Assembly (NCBI RefSeq): GCF_002305895.1
Contig: NZ_CP022203.1
Span: 2,954,501-3,018,500 of the forward strand
Length of the DNA: 64,000 nt
Direction: 5' to 3'
Source: Corallococcus macrosporus DSM 14697
GTDB taxonomy: Bacteria; Myxococcota; Myxococcia; Myxococcales; Myxococcaceae
Below the pieces are notes generated by a model. The model did no database searches. It was not told the origin of the DNA and saw only the letters and a program-made list of their open reading frames with translations. The stretch's first letter is position 1. Each line of letters begins with the position of its first letter. Positions 18,098 through 25,539 of the stretch are shown one piece after another. The position numbers and the translations under genes were made by a program.

Positions 18098-18889
18098 ATG
18101 GAACGCCCTTCAGTGATTTCCACCCTGGAACAAGCCGTCAAGGCCCGGCCGATGCCGCGCCACGTGGGCATCATCATGGACGGCAACGGGCGGTGGGCGG
18201 AGTCCCGGGGGCTGCCCCGGTTGGAGGGGCACCGGGAGGCGACGTCGAGCGTGCGCGAAGTGACGCGCACCGCGCGCCGCCTGGGCATCCAGGCGCTGAC
18301 GCTCTACGCGTTCTCGTCCCAGAACTGGGCGCGTCCGGCGGAAGAGGTCGCCGGGTTGATGGAGCTGCTCCGGGAGTACCTGGAGCGTGAGCGCGCTGAA
18401 ATCCTGGACAACGGCATCCGCCTCAACGCCATTGGAGACGTGGACCGGCTGCCGCGCTACGTGCGCGAGCCGCTGGACCGGCTCCGGGCCGACTCCGCGC
18501 ACAACACCGGCATGGTGCTGTCGCTGGCGTTGTCCTACGGCGGGCGGGAGGAGATCCTCCAGGCGGCGCGGCGGCTGGCCGAGGCCGTGGAGCGTGGAGA
18601 GCTGGCGGCGGGACGGTTGGAGGAGAGCGACTTCGAGCAGTTCCTCTGGACGCAGGGACTGCCCCCGTTGGACCTGATGGTGAGGACCAGCGGCGAGCTG
18701 CGCGTGTCCAACTTCCTGCTCTGGCAGATGGCGTACGCGGAGATGTGCTTCACCGACGCCTTGTGGCCGGACTTCCGTACTGACGAGTTCCTCCGCTGCG
18801 TGTCGCAGTACCAGCAGCGTGAGCGCCGCTTCGGCCTCACGTCCGCGCAGGTGCAGCGGGAGGACGCTCCTCAGCAGGCCAAGGCGTGA
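18098..18889 (+). CDS. uppS: Isoprenyl transferase (undecaprenyl diphosphate synthase)
   Basis: cis-Prenyltransferase that condenses isopentenyl diphosphate units into the C55 carrier lipid used for peptidoglycan and O-antigen. Family motifs: HVGIIMDGNGRWAESRG with catalytic Asp28, LTLYAFSSQNWARP, LALSYGGREEI, and DLMVRTSGELRVSNFLLWQMAYAE with the Arg/Glu substrate contacts. 263 residues from ATG 18098, normal for the family. The start overlaps nothing upstream; the 3' end overlaps cdsA by 4 bases (GTGA). Begins the uppS-cdsA-rseP envelope cluster seen widely in bacteria, here without dxr between cdsA and rseP. Confidence 0.95.
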   Translation: MERPSVISTLEQAVKARPMPRHVGIIMDGNGRWAESRGLPRLEGHREATSSVREVTRTARRLGIQALTLYAFSSQNWARPAEEVAGLMELLREYLERERAEILDNGIRLNAIGDVDRLPRYVREPLDRLRADSAHNTGMVLSLALSYGGREEILQAARRLAEAVERGELAAGRLEESDFEQFLWTQGLPPLDLMVRTSGELRVSNFLLWQMAYAEMCFTDALWPDFRTDEFLRCVSQYQQRERRFGLTSAQVQREDAPQQAKA

Positions 18890-19716
18890 ACGACAAGAAC
18901 CGAAACCTCGTCATCCGCGTGGTCTCCGCGGTGACGCTGCTGCCGCTGGTCATCCTGCTGCTGTTCCTCGGTGGATACTGGAGCGCCGCGCTGCTCGGCG
19001 CCGCCGCCGCCGCGTGCGTGGGGGAGTACTACCTCATCGTCCAGAAGCGGCTGACGGTGGCCTCCTGGGTGGGGCTGGCCTTCGCCGCGGTGATGCCCTT
19101 CCTGCCGCTGCGGGACGCGGCGCGCACCGGTGAGACGGCCTTCTGGCTCACCGTCGTCTTCGCGTTCTTCGCGTGGATCTACCACCTCTTCAAGGGGCCG
19201 CTGGCGGAGGCGCCCACCCGCACGGCGCACCTGGTCAACGGCTTCCTGTACGGCGCGGTGGGGCTCACGGCCATGTCCGCGCTGCGCCTGTTGCCCGACC
19301 ACGGCATGGCCTGGGTCATCTGTGCGCTGGTCATCACCTGGGCCAATGACACCGCCGCCTACTTCTTCGGGCGGTTCCTGGGGAAGCACAAGCTCTACCC
19401 CGAGGTGAGCCCCAACAAGACGTGGGAAGGCTTCTTCGGGGGCATGCTGGGCTCGGTGGGCGGCATGTTCATTGCCCGGCAGTTCTTCTTCCCCGTGTTC
19501 ACCGTGTGGGACTGCGTGCTGCTGGGCATCGCGGGAGGCATCCTGGGGCCGGTGGGGGACCTGTGTGAGTCCATGCTCAAGCGGGCCTACGGGGTGAAGG
19601 ACTCGGGCTTCCTCATCCCCGGGCACGGCGGCGTGCTGGACCGCATCGACGCGCTCCTGTTCAACGCGCCCCTGGTGTTCGTCTACGTGCAGTTCGTCCG
19701 GGACCTGCTGCCCTAG
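18886..19716 (+). CDS. cdsA: Phosphatidate cytidylyltransferase CdsA
   Basis: Inner-membrane enzyme forming CDP-diacylglycerol from CTP and phosphatidic acid. 276 residues with about eight hydrophobic helices. The C-terminal signature is intact: SPNKTWEGFFGG, then GDLCESMLKRAYGVKDSG and PGHGGVLDRID, the metal-binding Asp being in the last block. The GTG start overlaps the uppS stop, so the two are translationally coupled. Supplies the precursor for phosphatidylethanolamine and phosphatidylglycerol. Confidence 0.95.
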   Translation: MNDKNRNLVIRVVSAVTLLPLVILLLFLGGYWSAALLGAAAAACVGEYYLIVQKRLTVASWVGLAFAAVMPFLPLRDAARTGETAFWLTVVFAFFAWIYHLFKGPLAEAPTRTAHLVNGFLYGAVGLTAMSALRLLPDHGMAWVICALVITWANDTAAYFFGRFLGKHKLYPEVSPNKTWEGFFGGMLGSVGGMFIARQFFFPVFTVWDCVLLGIAGGILGPVGDLCESMLKRAYGVKDSGFLIPGHGGVLDRIDALLFNAPLVFVYVQFVRDLLP

Positions 19717-19800
19717 AGAGCGCCCCTTCCGGCTGCCCGTCTGCTCGGCGGGCCCGGTTGCGCGTTGTCCGCCTGGGCGCCCACGATTACTGTTGCGCCC

Positions 19801-21432
19801 ATGCTCCAAAACATCGGGTTCTTCGTCATTCTGCTCGGCGTGCTCGTCACGGTGCACGAGCTCGGCCACTTCCTGGTGGCGAAGGCCTGTGGTGTGAAGG
19901 TCCTGAAGTTCTCCATCGGCTTCGGGCCCAAGCTGATCGGCTTCACCAAGGGCGAGACGGAGTACCAGATTGCCCTGCTGCCCCTGGGCGGCTACGTGAA
20001 GATGGCGGGGGACATGCCCCACGAGGAGCTCAGCCCGGAGGAGGCCAGCCGGGGCTTCCTGGCGCAGCCGCCGTGGAAGCGCGGCCTCATCGTCCTGGCG
20101 GGGCCGGCCTTCAACCTCATCTTCCCCATCCTCGTCTATTTCTTCGTCTTCCTCGGCCCGCACCAGGCCACCTCCACCTACGTGGGCTCGGTGAGCGAGG
20201 GCATGCCCGCGCAGGCCGCTGGCATCCGCCCGGGTGACCGCATCCTGTCCGTGGATGGCGAGCCGGTGCGCACATTCAACGACATGCGGGAGGCGTTCGT
20301 CGGCCGCTTCGAGCGGCCCATCCCCATCGGGCTGGAGCGCAACGGCCAGAAGCTGACGCTGGACGTGACGCCCACGAAGCAGGTGGAGACGTCCCCCATC
20401 GACACGGTGGAGCGCGGCTCCATCGGTGTGGAAGCGGTGTCGAAGCCGCCCATCATGGGCGTGCCGCCGGGCTCGGTGGCGGAGCAGGCCGGACTGCGGA
20501 CCTTCGACCGCATCCTGGCCGTCAACGGCGTGAGCGTGGAGACCGAGGCGCGCTTCCAGCAGGAGCTGGACAAGCACGCGGAGGGCGCGCCCCTGGAGCT
20601 GACGCTGCGGCGCATGGAGCCGGTGGCGGCGGGCGCGGTGACGGGGCGGGTGCCGTCCGTGCTGAAGCTCACCGTGCCGAAGCAGCCGGGCGAGGGCCTG
20701 GCGGCGGTGGGCGCGGAGACGTCCGACCTGTACCTGGCCACGGTGGCGCCGGGGAGCGCGGCCGAGAAGGGCGGCCTGCGTCCTGGAGATCGCATCATCG
20801 CCCTGGATGGCGAGAAGCCGGAGTCCTTCGTCAAGTTCTCCTCGAAGCTGAACGCGCTCAAGGAGCGCTCCTTCCAGTTGACGTGGCGGGGCGCGGACGG
20901 CGAGCGCACGAAGACGCTGGCGCAGGCGCCGCTGAAGACGGAGGACGAGCTGGGCACGGCGACCTCTCCCATCGTCCTGGGTGTGCGGCCCTGGGTGCTC
21001 TCCGCCGCGGACATGCCGGTGCTGGATGAGGTGACGGTGCACCTGGGCCCGGGTGACGCGCTGAAGCAGGCCGCGCTCATCGTCCCGAAGATTGTGGGGC
21101 AGATGGTGCGCGTCCTCGGCGGCCTGGTGACGGGCTCGGTGCCGATGAACACCGTGGGCGGCCCCATCATGATGTACCAGCTCGCGTCCAAGAGCGCGGA
21201 GCAGGGCCTGGACAGCTTCCTCCACCTGATGGCGCTCATCTCCATCAACCTGGGCGTGATGAACCTGCTGCCCATCCCGGTGCTGGACGGGTTCCACCTG
21301 CTCTCCGCCGCCTGGGAGGGAATTCGCCGCCGCCCCATCCCTGTTCGCGTCCGCGAGGTGGCCAACATGGTGGGGCTCGCGCTGCTCGTCCTGCTGATGC
21401 TGCTGGCCGTGACCAACGACATCACCCGCTAG
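19801..21432 (+). CDS. rseP: Site-2 protease RseP (M50 family) with two PDZ domains
   Basis: Intramembrane zinc protease for regulated cleavage of anti-sigma factors and signal peptide remnants. 543 residues from ATG 19801. Zinc ligands are in TVHELGHF (His19, Glu20, His23) in the first helix, with the third ligand in NLLPIPVLDG near residue 488-497. LGGYVKMAGD and the NLIFPILVYF helix follow the RseP pattern. Two PDZ domains lie between helices, around residues 125-210 and 215-380, the second being interrupted or duplicated (three GDRI-type carboxylate loops are visible: RPGDRILSVDG, RTFDRILAVNG, RPGDRIIALDG). Thus it may carry three PDZ domains. A second M50 protease is encoded at 30357-31547. 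Confidence 0.93.
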   Translation: MLQNIGFFVILLGVLVTVHELGHFLVAKACGVKVLKFSIGFGPKLIGFTKGETEYQIALLPLGGYVKMAGDMPHEELSPEEASRGFLAQPPWKRGLIVLAGPAFNLIFPILVYFFVFLGPHQATSTYVGSVSEGMPAQAAGIRPGDRILSVDGEPVRTFNDMREAFVGRFERPIPIGLERNGQKLTLDVTPTKQVETSPIDTVERGSIGVEAVSKPPIMGVPPGSVAEQAGLRTFDRILAVNGVSVETEARFQQELDKHAEGAPLELTLRRMEPVAAGAVTGRVPSVLKLTVPKQPGEGLAAVGAETSDLYLATVAPGSAAEKGGLRPGDRIIALDGEKPESFVKFSSKLNALKERSFQLTWRGADGERTKTLAQAPLKTEDELGTATSPIVLGVRPWVLSAADMPVLDEVTVHLGPGDALKQAALIVPKIVGQMVRVLGGLVTGSVPMNTVGGPIMMYQLASKSAEQGLDSFLHLMALISINLGVMNLLPIPVLDGFHLLSAAWEGIRRRPIPVRVREVANMVGLALLVLLMLLAVTNDITR

Positions 21433-21439
21433 AGGTCGC

Positions 21440-21943
21440 ATGCGAGGATTCGCCGTTGCCGGACTGCTCTGTCTGGGTTTCACCTCCGCGTGCGCCTCGC
21501 GCGCGGCGAAGCCGGACCCGGTGGAGGCGCCCCCCCGTTCGTCGAAGTCGCCGAAGCCCCGCGGTGGCGCGCCCGGCGTGACGAAGCGCCCGAAGATGCC
21601 GCGCTCGTACCTGGGGGAAGGGCTGGCCTCGTTCTACGGCCCCGGCCTGCACGGGCGCCCCACCGCCAGCGGCGAGCGCTTCGACCAGGAGGCGATGACG
21701 GCCGCGCACCGCAAGCTGCGCTTCGGCTCGTGCCTGCGCGTGGTGAACATGGAGAACGGCCGCGCGGTGAAGGTGCGCGTGAATGACCGGGGCCCCTTCA
21801 TCGACGGGCGCATCGTGGACCTGTCCAAGGGCGCCGCCCGGAAGCTGGACATGCTGGACAAGGGCGTGGTGCGCGTCCGGCTGTACCGCTGCGATGACCG
21901 CCTGTCGGAGATTCCGCAGGCAATGTGGGCCGCGCCGGTGTAG
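21440..21943 (+). CDS. rlpA: RlpA-like double-psi beta-barrel lipoprotein
   Basis: 167 residues, lipobox FTSAC (Cys18), then a Pro/Lys-rich linker and one RlpA-type double-psi beta-barrel (about 60-150): GLASFYGPGLHGRPTASGE, TAAHRKLRFG, VRVNDRGPF, DLSKGAARKL. The residues matching the catalytic Glu, His and Asp of Pseudomonas RlpA, a lytic transglycosylase acting on peptidoglycan lacking stem peptides, are present (GE, AAH, ND). The C-terminal SPOR domain that targets RlpA to septal denuded glycan is absent. It starts 7 bases after rseP and probably shares its transcript. Confidence 0.88.
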   Translation: MRGFAVAGLLCLGFTSACASRAAKPDPVEAPPRSSKSPKPRGGAPGVTKRPKMPRSYLGEGLASFYGPGLHGRPTASGERFDQEAMTAAHRKLRFGSCLRVVNMENGRAVKVRVNDRGPFIDGRIVDLSKGAARKLDMLDKGVVRVRLYRCDDRLSEIPQAMWAAPV

Positions 21944-21954
21944 TGAGCCGTCCC

Positions 21955-22692
21955 ATGTTCCTCGCGCTGGACACCTCGACGTTGACCTTGTCGCTGGCCC
22001 TGGTGGAGCGCGCGCCGGATGGCGCGCCGCGCACGCTGGAGCACGTGGTGGTGGGCCCGCCGCGCAAGCAGAGCGAGCTGCTGCCCGGCATCGTCGGGGA
22101 GCTGCTGGCGCGGCACGGCGCCACGCTGCCGGGCCTGGAGGGGCTGGTGGTGGGGCTGGGGCCGGGCTCCTTCACGGGGCTGCGCATCGGCCTGGCGACG
22201 GCGAAGTCGCTGGCGTACGCGGCGAAGCTGAAGGTGGCCGGGGCCTCGTCGCTGGCGGCGGTGGCGCTGGAGGGGCCCGAGGACGTGCCGCTGTACTGCC
22301 TGGCGGTGGCGCGCAAGGACGACCTGTACCTGGGGGCCTACGTGCGCCGGGGCGGGGCGGTGGAGCCGCTGGCGCCGGAGACGGCCATGTCGCCCGCGGA
22401 GGTGGCCGCGAGGATGGCCGCCGAGCCCCGGGCCGTGGCGCTGGGGCCCGCGCTGGTGGACTACCGCGCTGCCCTGGAGTCGCACGGGGTGGCGCCGCAC
22501 CGGCTGCTGGCGGCGCCGGCCTTCCCGTCCGCGGTGGCGCTGGCGCGGCTCGCGCGCTTCCCGGAGACGCAGACGCTGGAGGCGCTCTTCGCCATGGAGC
22601 CGCACTACGTGCGGGCCTCGGAGCCGGAGCGCAACCCGAAGTTCCCCCCGCTGCCCGGGCCGGCGCCCACGGCGCGGTTGAAGGAAGACTGA
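21955..22692 (+). CDS. tsaB: tRNA threonylcarbamoyladenosine biosynthesis protein TsaB
   Basis: Partner of TsaD and TsaE in making the t6A37 modification of tRNAs that read ANN codons. 245 residues with the ASKHA-type start MFLALDTSTLTLSLAL and the family block GLGPGSFTGLRIGLATAKSL near residue 65-85. The C-terminal half is variable, as usual. An in-frame GTG at 21943, overlapping the rlpA stop, is an alternative start; ATG 21955 matches the conserved N-terminus. tsaD is not in the window. Confidence 0.9.
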   Translation: MFLALDTSTLTLSLALVERAPDGAPRTLEHVVVGPPRKQSELLPGIVGELLARHGATLPGLEGLVVGLGPGSFTGLRIGLATAKSLAYAAKLKVAGASSLAAVALEGPEDVPLYCLAVARKDDLYLGAYVRRGGAVEPLAPETAMSPAEVAARMAAEPRAVALGPALVDYRAALESHGVAPHRLLAAPAFPSAVALARLARFPETQTLEALFAMEPHYVRASEPERNPKFPPLPGPAPTARLKED

Positions 22693-22744
22693 GCCGCCTC
22701 GTGGTGCTCGCGCTCCCGGCCTCCGGTGGCGTAAAGGACGCGCC

Positions 22745-23779
22745 ATGAGAGACGACTTGACGATTGGCGTGGTGGGCGCGACGGGCGTGGTGGGCCGCGA
22801 GGTGCTCGCCGCGCTGTACGCGCAGGACGTGCCCGCCGAACAGGTGCGCGTCTTCGGCTCCGAGCGCTCCAAGGGCATGGAGGTGGAGTACGGCGAGGAC
22901 TCGCTCGAGGTGGAGCACGCGACGCCGGACGCCTTCCGGGGCGTGAAGCTGGTGCTGCTGGCCACGCCCGCGGAGGCCTCTCGCACGCTGGCCGCGGCCG
23001 CGCAGGCGGCGGGCGCGTGGGTGGTGGACGCCAGCAACGCCTTCCGGGGGGACGGCAACGTCCCCATGGTGCTGCCGGGCTTCAACGCGGACGTGCTGGG
23101 CGCGGGCTTCACCTTCAAGGGGCGCATCGTGTGCCTGCCGGGCGCCGTCACCACGGCCGCGGTGCACGTGGTGGAGCCGCTGCGGAAGGCCTTTGGCGTG
23201 ACGCGCGCGCAGGTGACGGCGCTGATGGCGGCGTCCAGCGCGGGGGTGCGCGGGGTGGCGGAGCTGGAGAAGCAGACGGCGGACCTGCTGTCGGGCCGCG
23301 AGCCGGAGCCGCACGCCTTCCCCCACCGCGTGGGCTTCAACCTGGTGCCCCAGGTGGGTGGCTTCATGGTGAACTCGCCGTGGACGGAGGAGGAGGGCGG
23401 CTGGACGCTGGAGGCGGCCCGGCTCTTCTCGTCCAAGGGGGACGTGCCCGTCATCGCCGGGACGGCGGTGCAGGTGCCCACCTTCTACGGCCACGGGCTC
23501 ACCCTGAACGTGCAGCTCAAGAAGCCGGGCCCGGTGGAGCAGGTGCGCGCGGCCCTCAAGACGTCCGGGGCCTTGAAGGTGCTGGATGTGCCGGGCGAGC
23601 GCGTGTACCCCATGCCGATGCTCGTCACGTCGGACCCGGCGGTGCATGTGGGCCGGGTGCGCGCATTCCCACAGGCGCCGGAGTGGGTGACGCTCTTCGC
23701 CTCGGTGGACAACGCCAGCCGGGGCGCCGCCCTCAACCTGGTGGAGGCCGGATTCCGGCTGGCCGAGCGCCCCGCCTGA
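22745..23779 (+). CDS. USG-1-like aspartate-semialdehyde dehydrogenase homologue lacking the catalytic Cys
   Basis: 344 residues, NAD(P)-binding GATGVVGREV at 11-20 and the ASADH dimerisation domain with FNLVPQVGGF and VQVPTFYGHGLTLNV. In true aspartate-semialdehyde dehydrogenases the nucleophile is in PNC(S/T)T; here the aligned residues are P132-G133-A134-V-T-T, so the Cys is Ala. The nearby Cys130 is four residues off. The Arg of the usual RVPV..GH motif is Gln. The segment TALMAASSAGVRGV and the VPTFYGH block closely resemble E. coli USG-1 (usg), a paralogue also without the Cys whose role is unclear. A good ribosome site (AAAGGA, 7 bases before ATG 22745) supports expression. Automated pipelines would call this asd; I doubt it makes aspartate semialdehyde. 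Confidence 0.8.
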   Translation: MRDDLTIGVVGATGVVGREVLAALYAQDVPAEQVRVFGSERSKGMEVEYGEDSLEVEHATPDAFRGVKLVLLATPAEASRTLAAAAQAAGAWVVDASNAFRGDGNVPMVLPGFNADVLGAGFTFKGRIVCLPGAVTTAAVHVVEPLRKAFGVTRAQVTALMAASSAGVRGVAELEKQTADLLSGREPEPHAFPHRVGFNLVPQVGGFMVNSPWTEEEGGWTLEAARLFSSKGDVPVIAGTAVQVPTFYGHGLTLNVQLKKPGPVEQVRAALKTSGALKVLDVPGERVYPMPMLVTSDPAVHVGRVRAFPQAPEWVTLFASVDNASRGAALNLVEAGFRLAERPA

Positions 23780-23798
23780 CAATTTGGCAAAGCCCCCG

Positions 23799-23834
23799 GG
23801 GCCGTCCTGCCTGTTTGGCGCGGCGGGACGGCCC
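23799..23834 (+). terminator. Terminator-like hairpin after the USG-1-like gene
   Basis: Arms GGGCCGTCC (23799-23807) and GGACGGCCC (23826-23834) with an 18-base loop that can pair further (GCC/GGC). A GGGTTTT stretch follows at about 23843. Confidence 0.6.
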
Positions 23835-23904
23835 GCGCGGAGGGTTTTCCAGCGGACGGGAAGGCCTTTCCTGTGGCCTCCCGCTTGCTAGCCTGGGCGT
23901 ACCC

Positions 23905-24807
23905 ATGCGCCTCATTCTTGTTGGCCTCTTGCTCTTCGCGTCGACTGCCCTGGGGCAGAGCGTGACGTTCGCCGCCGCGGGCGACATCCTGCAGGGCGAA
24001 GATATCGTCGTCTCCCGGGAAGACTGTGACCTGGACCGTACCGTCAACTGGACGCGTACCGCCGGCAACTGCGACGTGCTCCATCTCTGGCTCTCGGACG
24101 ATTCGAGCTGCTCAGGCGAGCCTGGGGAGGGCGACCTGTCGCTCGCTGAGATTGCGGTTTCGGACGCGCAACTGACGGGGGCGGTGACCTTCAACGCAGC
24201 CGAGGCGCTGGCGGCGGGCGGAGCGACCTGCGAGTCGCAGACGGCCTCCAAGACGTTCCGGCTCTGCGCGACCACCAAGCGCCTGGTGGTGGTGACGAAT
24301 ACATGCGACGACTCGTTCGTTTCGATTGGGACGCCCACCTACAAGCTCGTCTATGACCCGGAGCCGCCCGCGGTGCCGGAGGCGCCAACCGTCACGGGGC
24401 TGGATGCCGCGCTGAGTGTCTCCGTCAAGGTGCCGAGCGACGCGACCAGCATGGAAGTTCAGGTGCTTCAGCTCACCTCGGGCGAGGATGGTGGCTCGGG
24501 CACGGGCGAGGTGATTACGGCGAAGACGCAGGTCGCGGCGAACACGGTCTTCCGCATGGAGGGAGGACTCGAGAATGGCGTCGAGTATGCCGTTCGGGCG
24601 ATCGCCATCGACAGGGCGGGCAATCAAAGCGAGCCTTCGGCCATCGCGACCGGGGCGCCCGTTGCGAGCAGCGGGTTCTATCAGGGGTACCTTGACGCTG
24701 GCGGCGCCGAGACGGGTGGCTGCGCCGCGGCGGGTGGTGGCATCACGGGGTGCGCGGTGCTGGCGTCCCTCGGAATCTGGCTGTCGTCGAGGAGGAAGCG
24801 GTCATGA
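23905..24807 (+). CDS. Secreted protein with MYXO-CTERM-like anchor (MXAN_2561-like)
   Basis: 300 residues. Signal peptide MRLILVGLLLFASTALG, then a Cys-rich domain of about 110 residues (pairs of Cys suggest disulfides), a fibronectin-III-like domain (about 155-255, ending in VEYAVRAIAIDRAGNQSEPS) and a C-terminal tail with GGCAAAGG, a short hydrophobic helix and RRKRS. That tail matches the MYXO-CTERM sorting pattern (Gly-Cys motif, helix, Arg cluster) for surface attachment. From memory this resembles the MXAN_2561 family, which sits beside MXAN_2562-type barrels, as here. The stop overlaps the next start (ATGA). Function unknown. Confidence 0.78.
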   Translation: MRLILVGLLLFASTALGQSVTFAAAGDILQGEDIVVSREDCDLDRTVNWTRTAGNCDVLHLWLSDDSSCSGEPGEGDLSLAEIAVSDAQLTGAVTFNAAEALAAGGATCESQTASKTFRLCATTKRLVVVTNTCDDSFVSIGTPTYKLVYDPEPPAVPEAPTVTGLDAALSVSVKVPSDATSMEVQVLQLTSGEDGGSGTGEVITAKTQVAANTVFRMEGGLENGVEYAVRAIAIDRAGNQSEPSAIATGAPVASSGFYQGYLDAGGAETGGCAAAGGGITGCAVLASLGIWLSSRRKRS

Positions 24808-25532
24808 GTCGGGCATCGGCCCTGGGGTTCGTGGCGCTGCTCGCTACGCTGCCCGCCTGGGGACAGGACACGGTAGTGGTGGAGGAGGAAGTCTCGCTGC
24901 GGTCGCCTCGCACGGGCGGCATCCAGTTCCGCATGGGCGGCTACAAGCCCCTCATCGACGAAGAGCCGGGGCTCAGCGGTACGCCGTACAAGGACTACTT
25001 CGGCGATGAGTCGCTGCTGACGTTCGAGGTGGAGCTCCAGCGCTACTTCTACCAGGGCGTGGGCACCGCGGGCGTGGGCTTCTCCGCCGGCTACGGCGAG
25101 AAGTACGGCTCGGCGAAGCTGGCCTCGGGAGTGGCCGCGGCGGAGCGCACGGCGCTGCGCTTGATTCCCCTGAGCTTCAACGCCTTCTACAAGTTCGACT
25201 ACGCCGCCTTCGAGTGGGGCATCCCGCTGGTGCCCTACGGCAAGCTGGGGCTCATCTACACGCCCTGGTGGATCACCAAGGGCACGGGCACCGAGACGGC
25301 GGACGGCGGCCGGGGCTCGGGTGGCCGCTGGGGCTGGGGCGCGACGGGCGGCGTGGCCTTCCTCCTGGACGTGCTGGAGCCGCGCTTCGCGCGCGACTTC
25401 GACTCCGACATGGGGGTGAACCACAGCTACGTGTTCGCCGAGTACACCTATGCGGATGTGGACAACTTCGGCGGCCCGGGGCTGAACCTTTCGAACCGCC
25501 GCTGGATGTTCGGGTTGGCGCTGGACTACTAA
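24804..25532 (+). CDS. Outer membrane beta-barrel protein (MXAN_2562-like)
   Basis: 242 residues. A signal peptide (FVALLATLPAWG, cleavage before QDTV) is followed by alternating strands with aromatic girdles (QRYFYQGVGTAGVGFSAGYG, FNAFYKFDYAAF, KLGLIYTPWW) and a C-terminal strand ending in GLALDY, all typical of a small outer-membrane barrel. From memory it matches the MXAN_2562 family of myxobacterial barrels. A GGAGGAAG ribosome site inside the end of the upstream gene and the 4-base overlap indicate coupled translation. It may assemble with the anchored protein encoded before it. Confidence 0.8.
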   Translation: MSRASALGFVALLATLPAWGQDTVVVEEEVSLRSPRTGGIQFRMGGYKPLIDEEPGLSGTPYKDYFGDESLLTFEVELQRYFYQGVGTAGVGFSAGYGEKYGSAKLASGVAAAERTALRLIPLSFNAFYKFDYAAFEWGIPLVPYGKLGLIYTPWWITKGTGTETADGGRGSGGRWGWGATGGVAFLLDVLEPRFARDFDSDMGVNHSYVFAEYTYADVDNFGGPGLNLSNRRWMFGLALDY

Positions 25533-25539
25533 GCGGCTC

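Noticed and set aside
18871-21483. Very long antisense open frame opposite cdsA and rseP
   Set aside because: It arises from strong third-position GC bias. The sense strand carries unmistakable CdsA and RseP motifs, while the antisense translation is low-complexity Arg/His/Gly with no domain.
22745-23779. Aspartate-semialdehyde dehydrogenase (asd)
   Set aside because: Catalytic Cys is replaced by Ala, so the name is withheld and the USG-1-like call is used.
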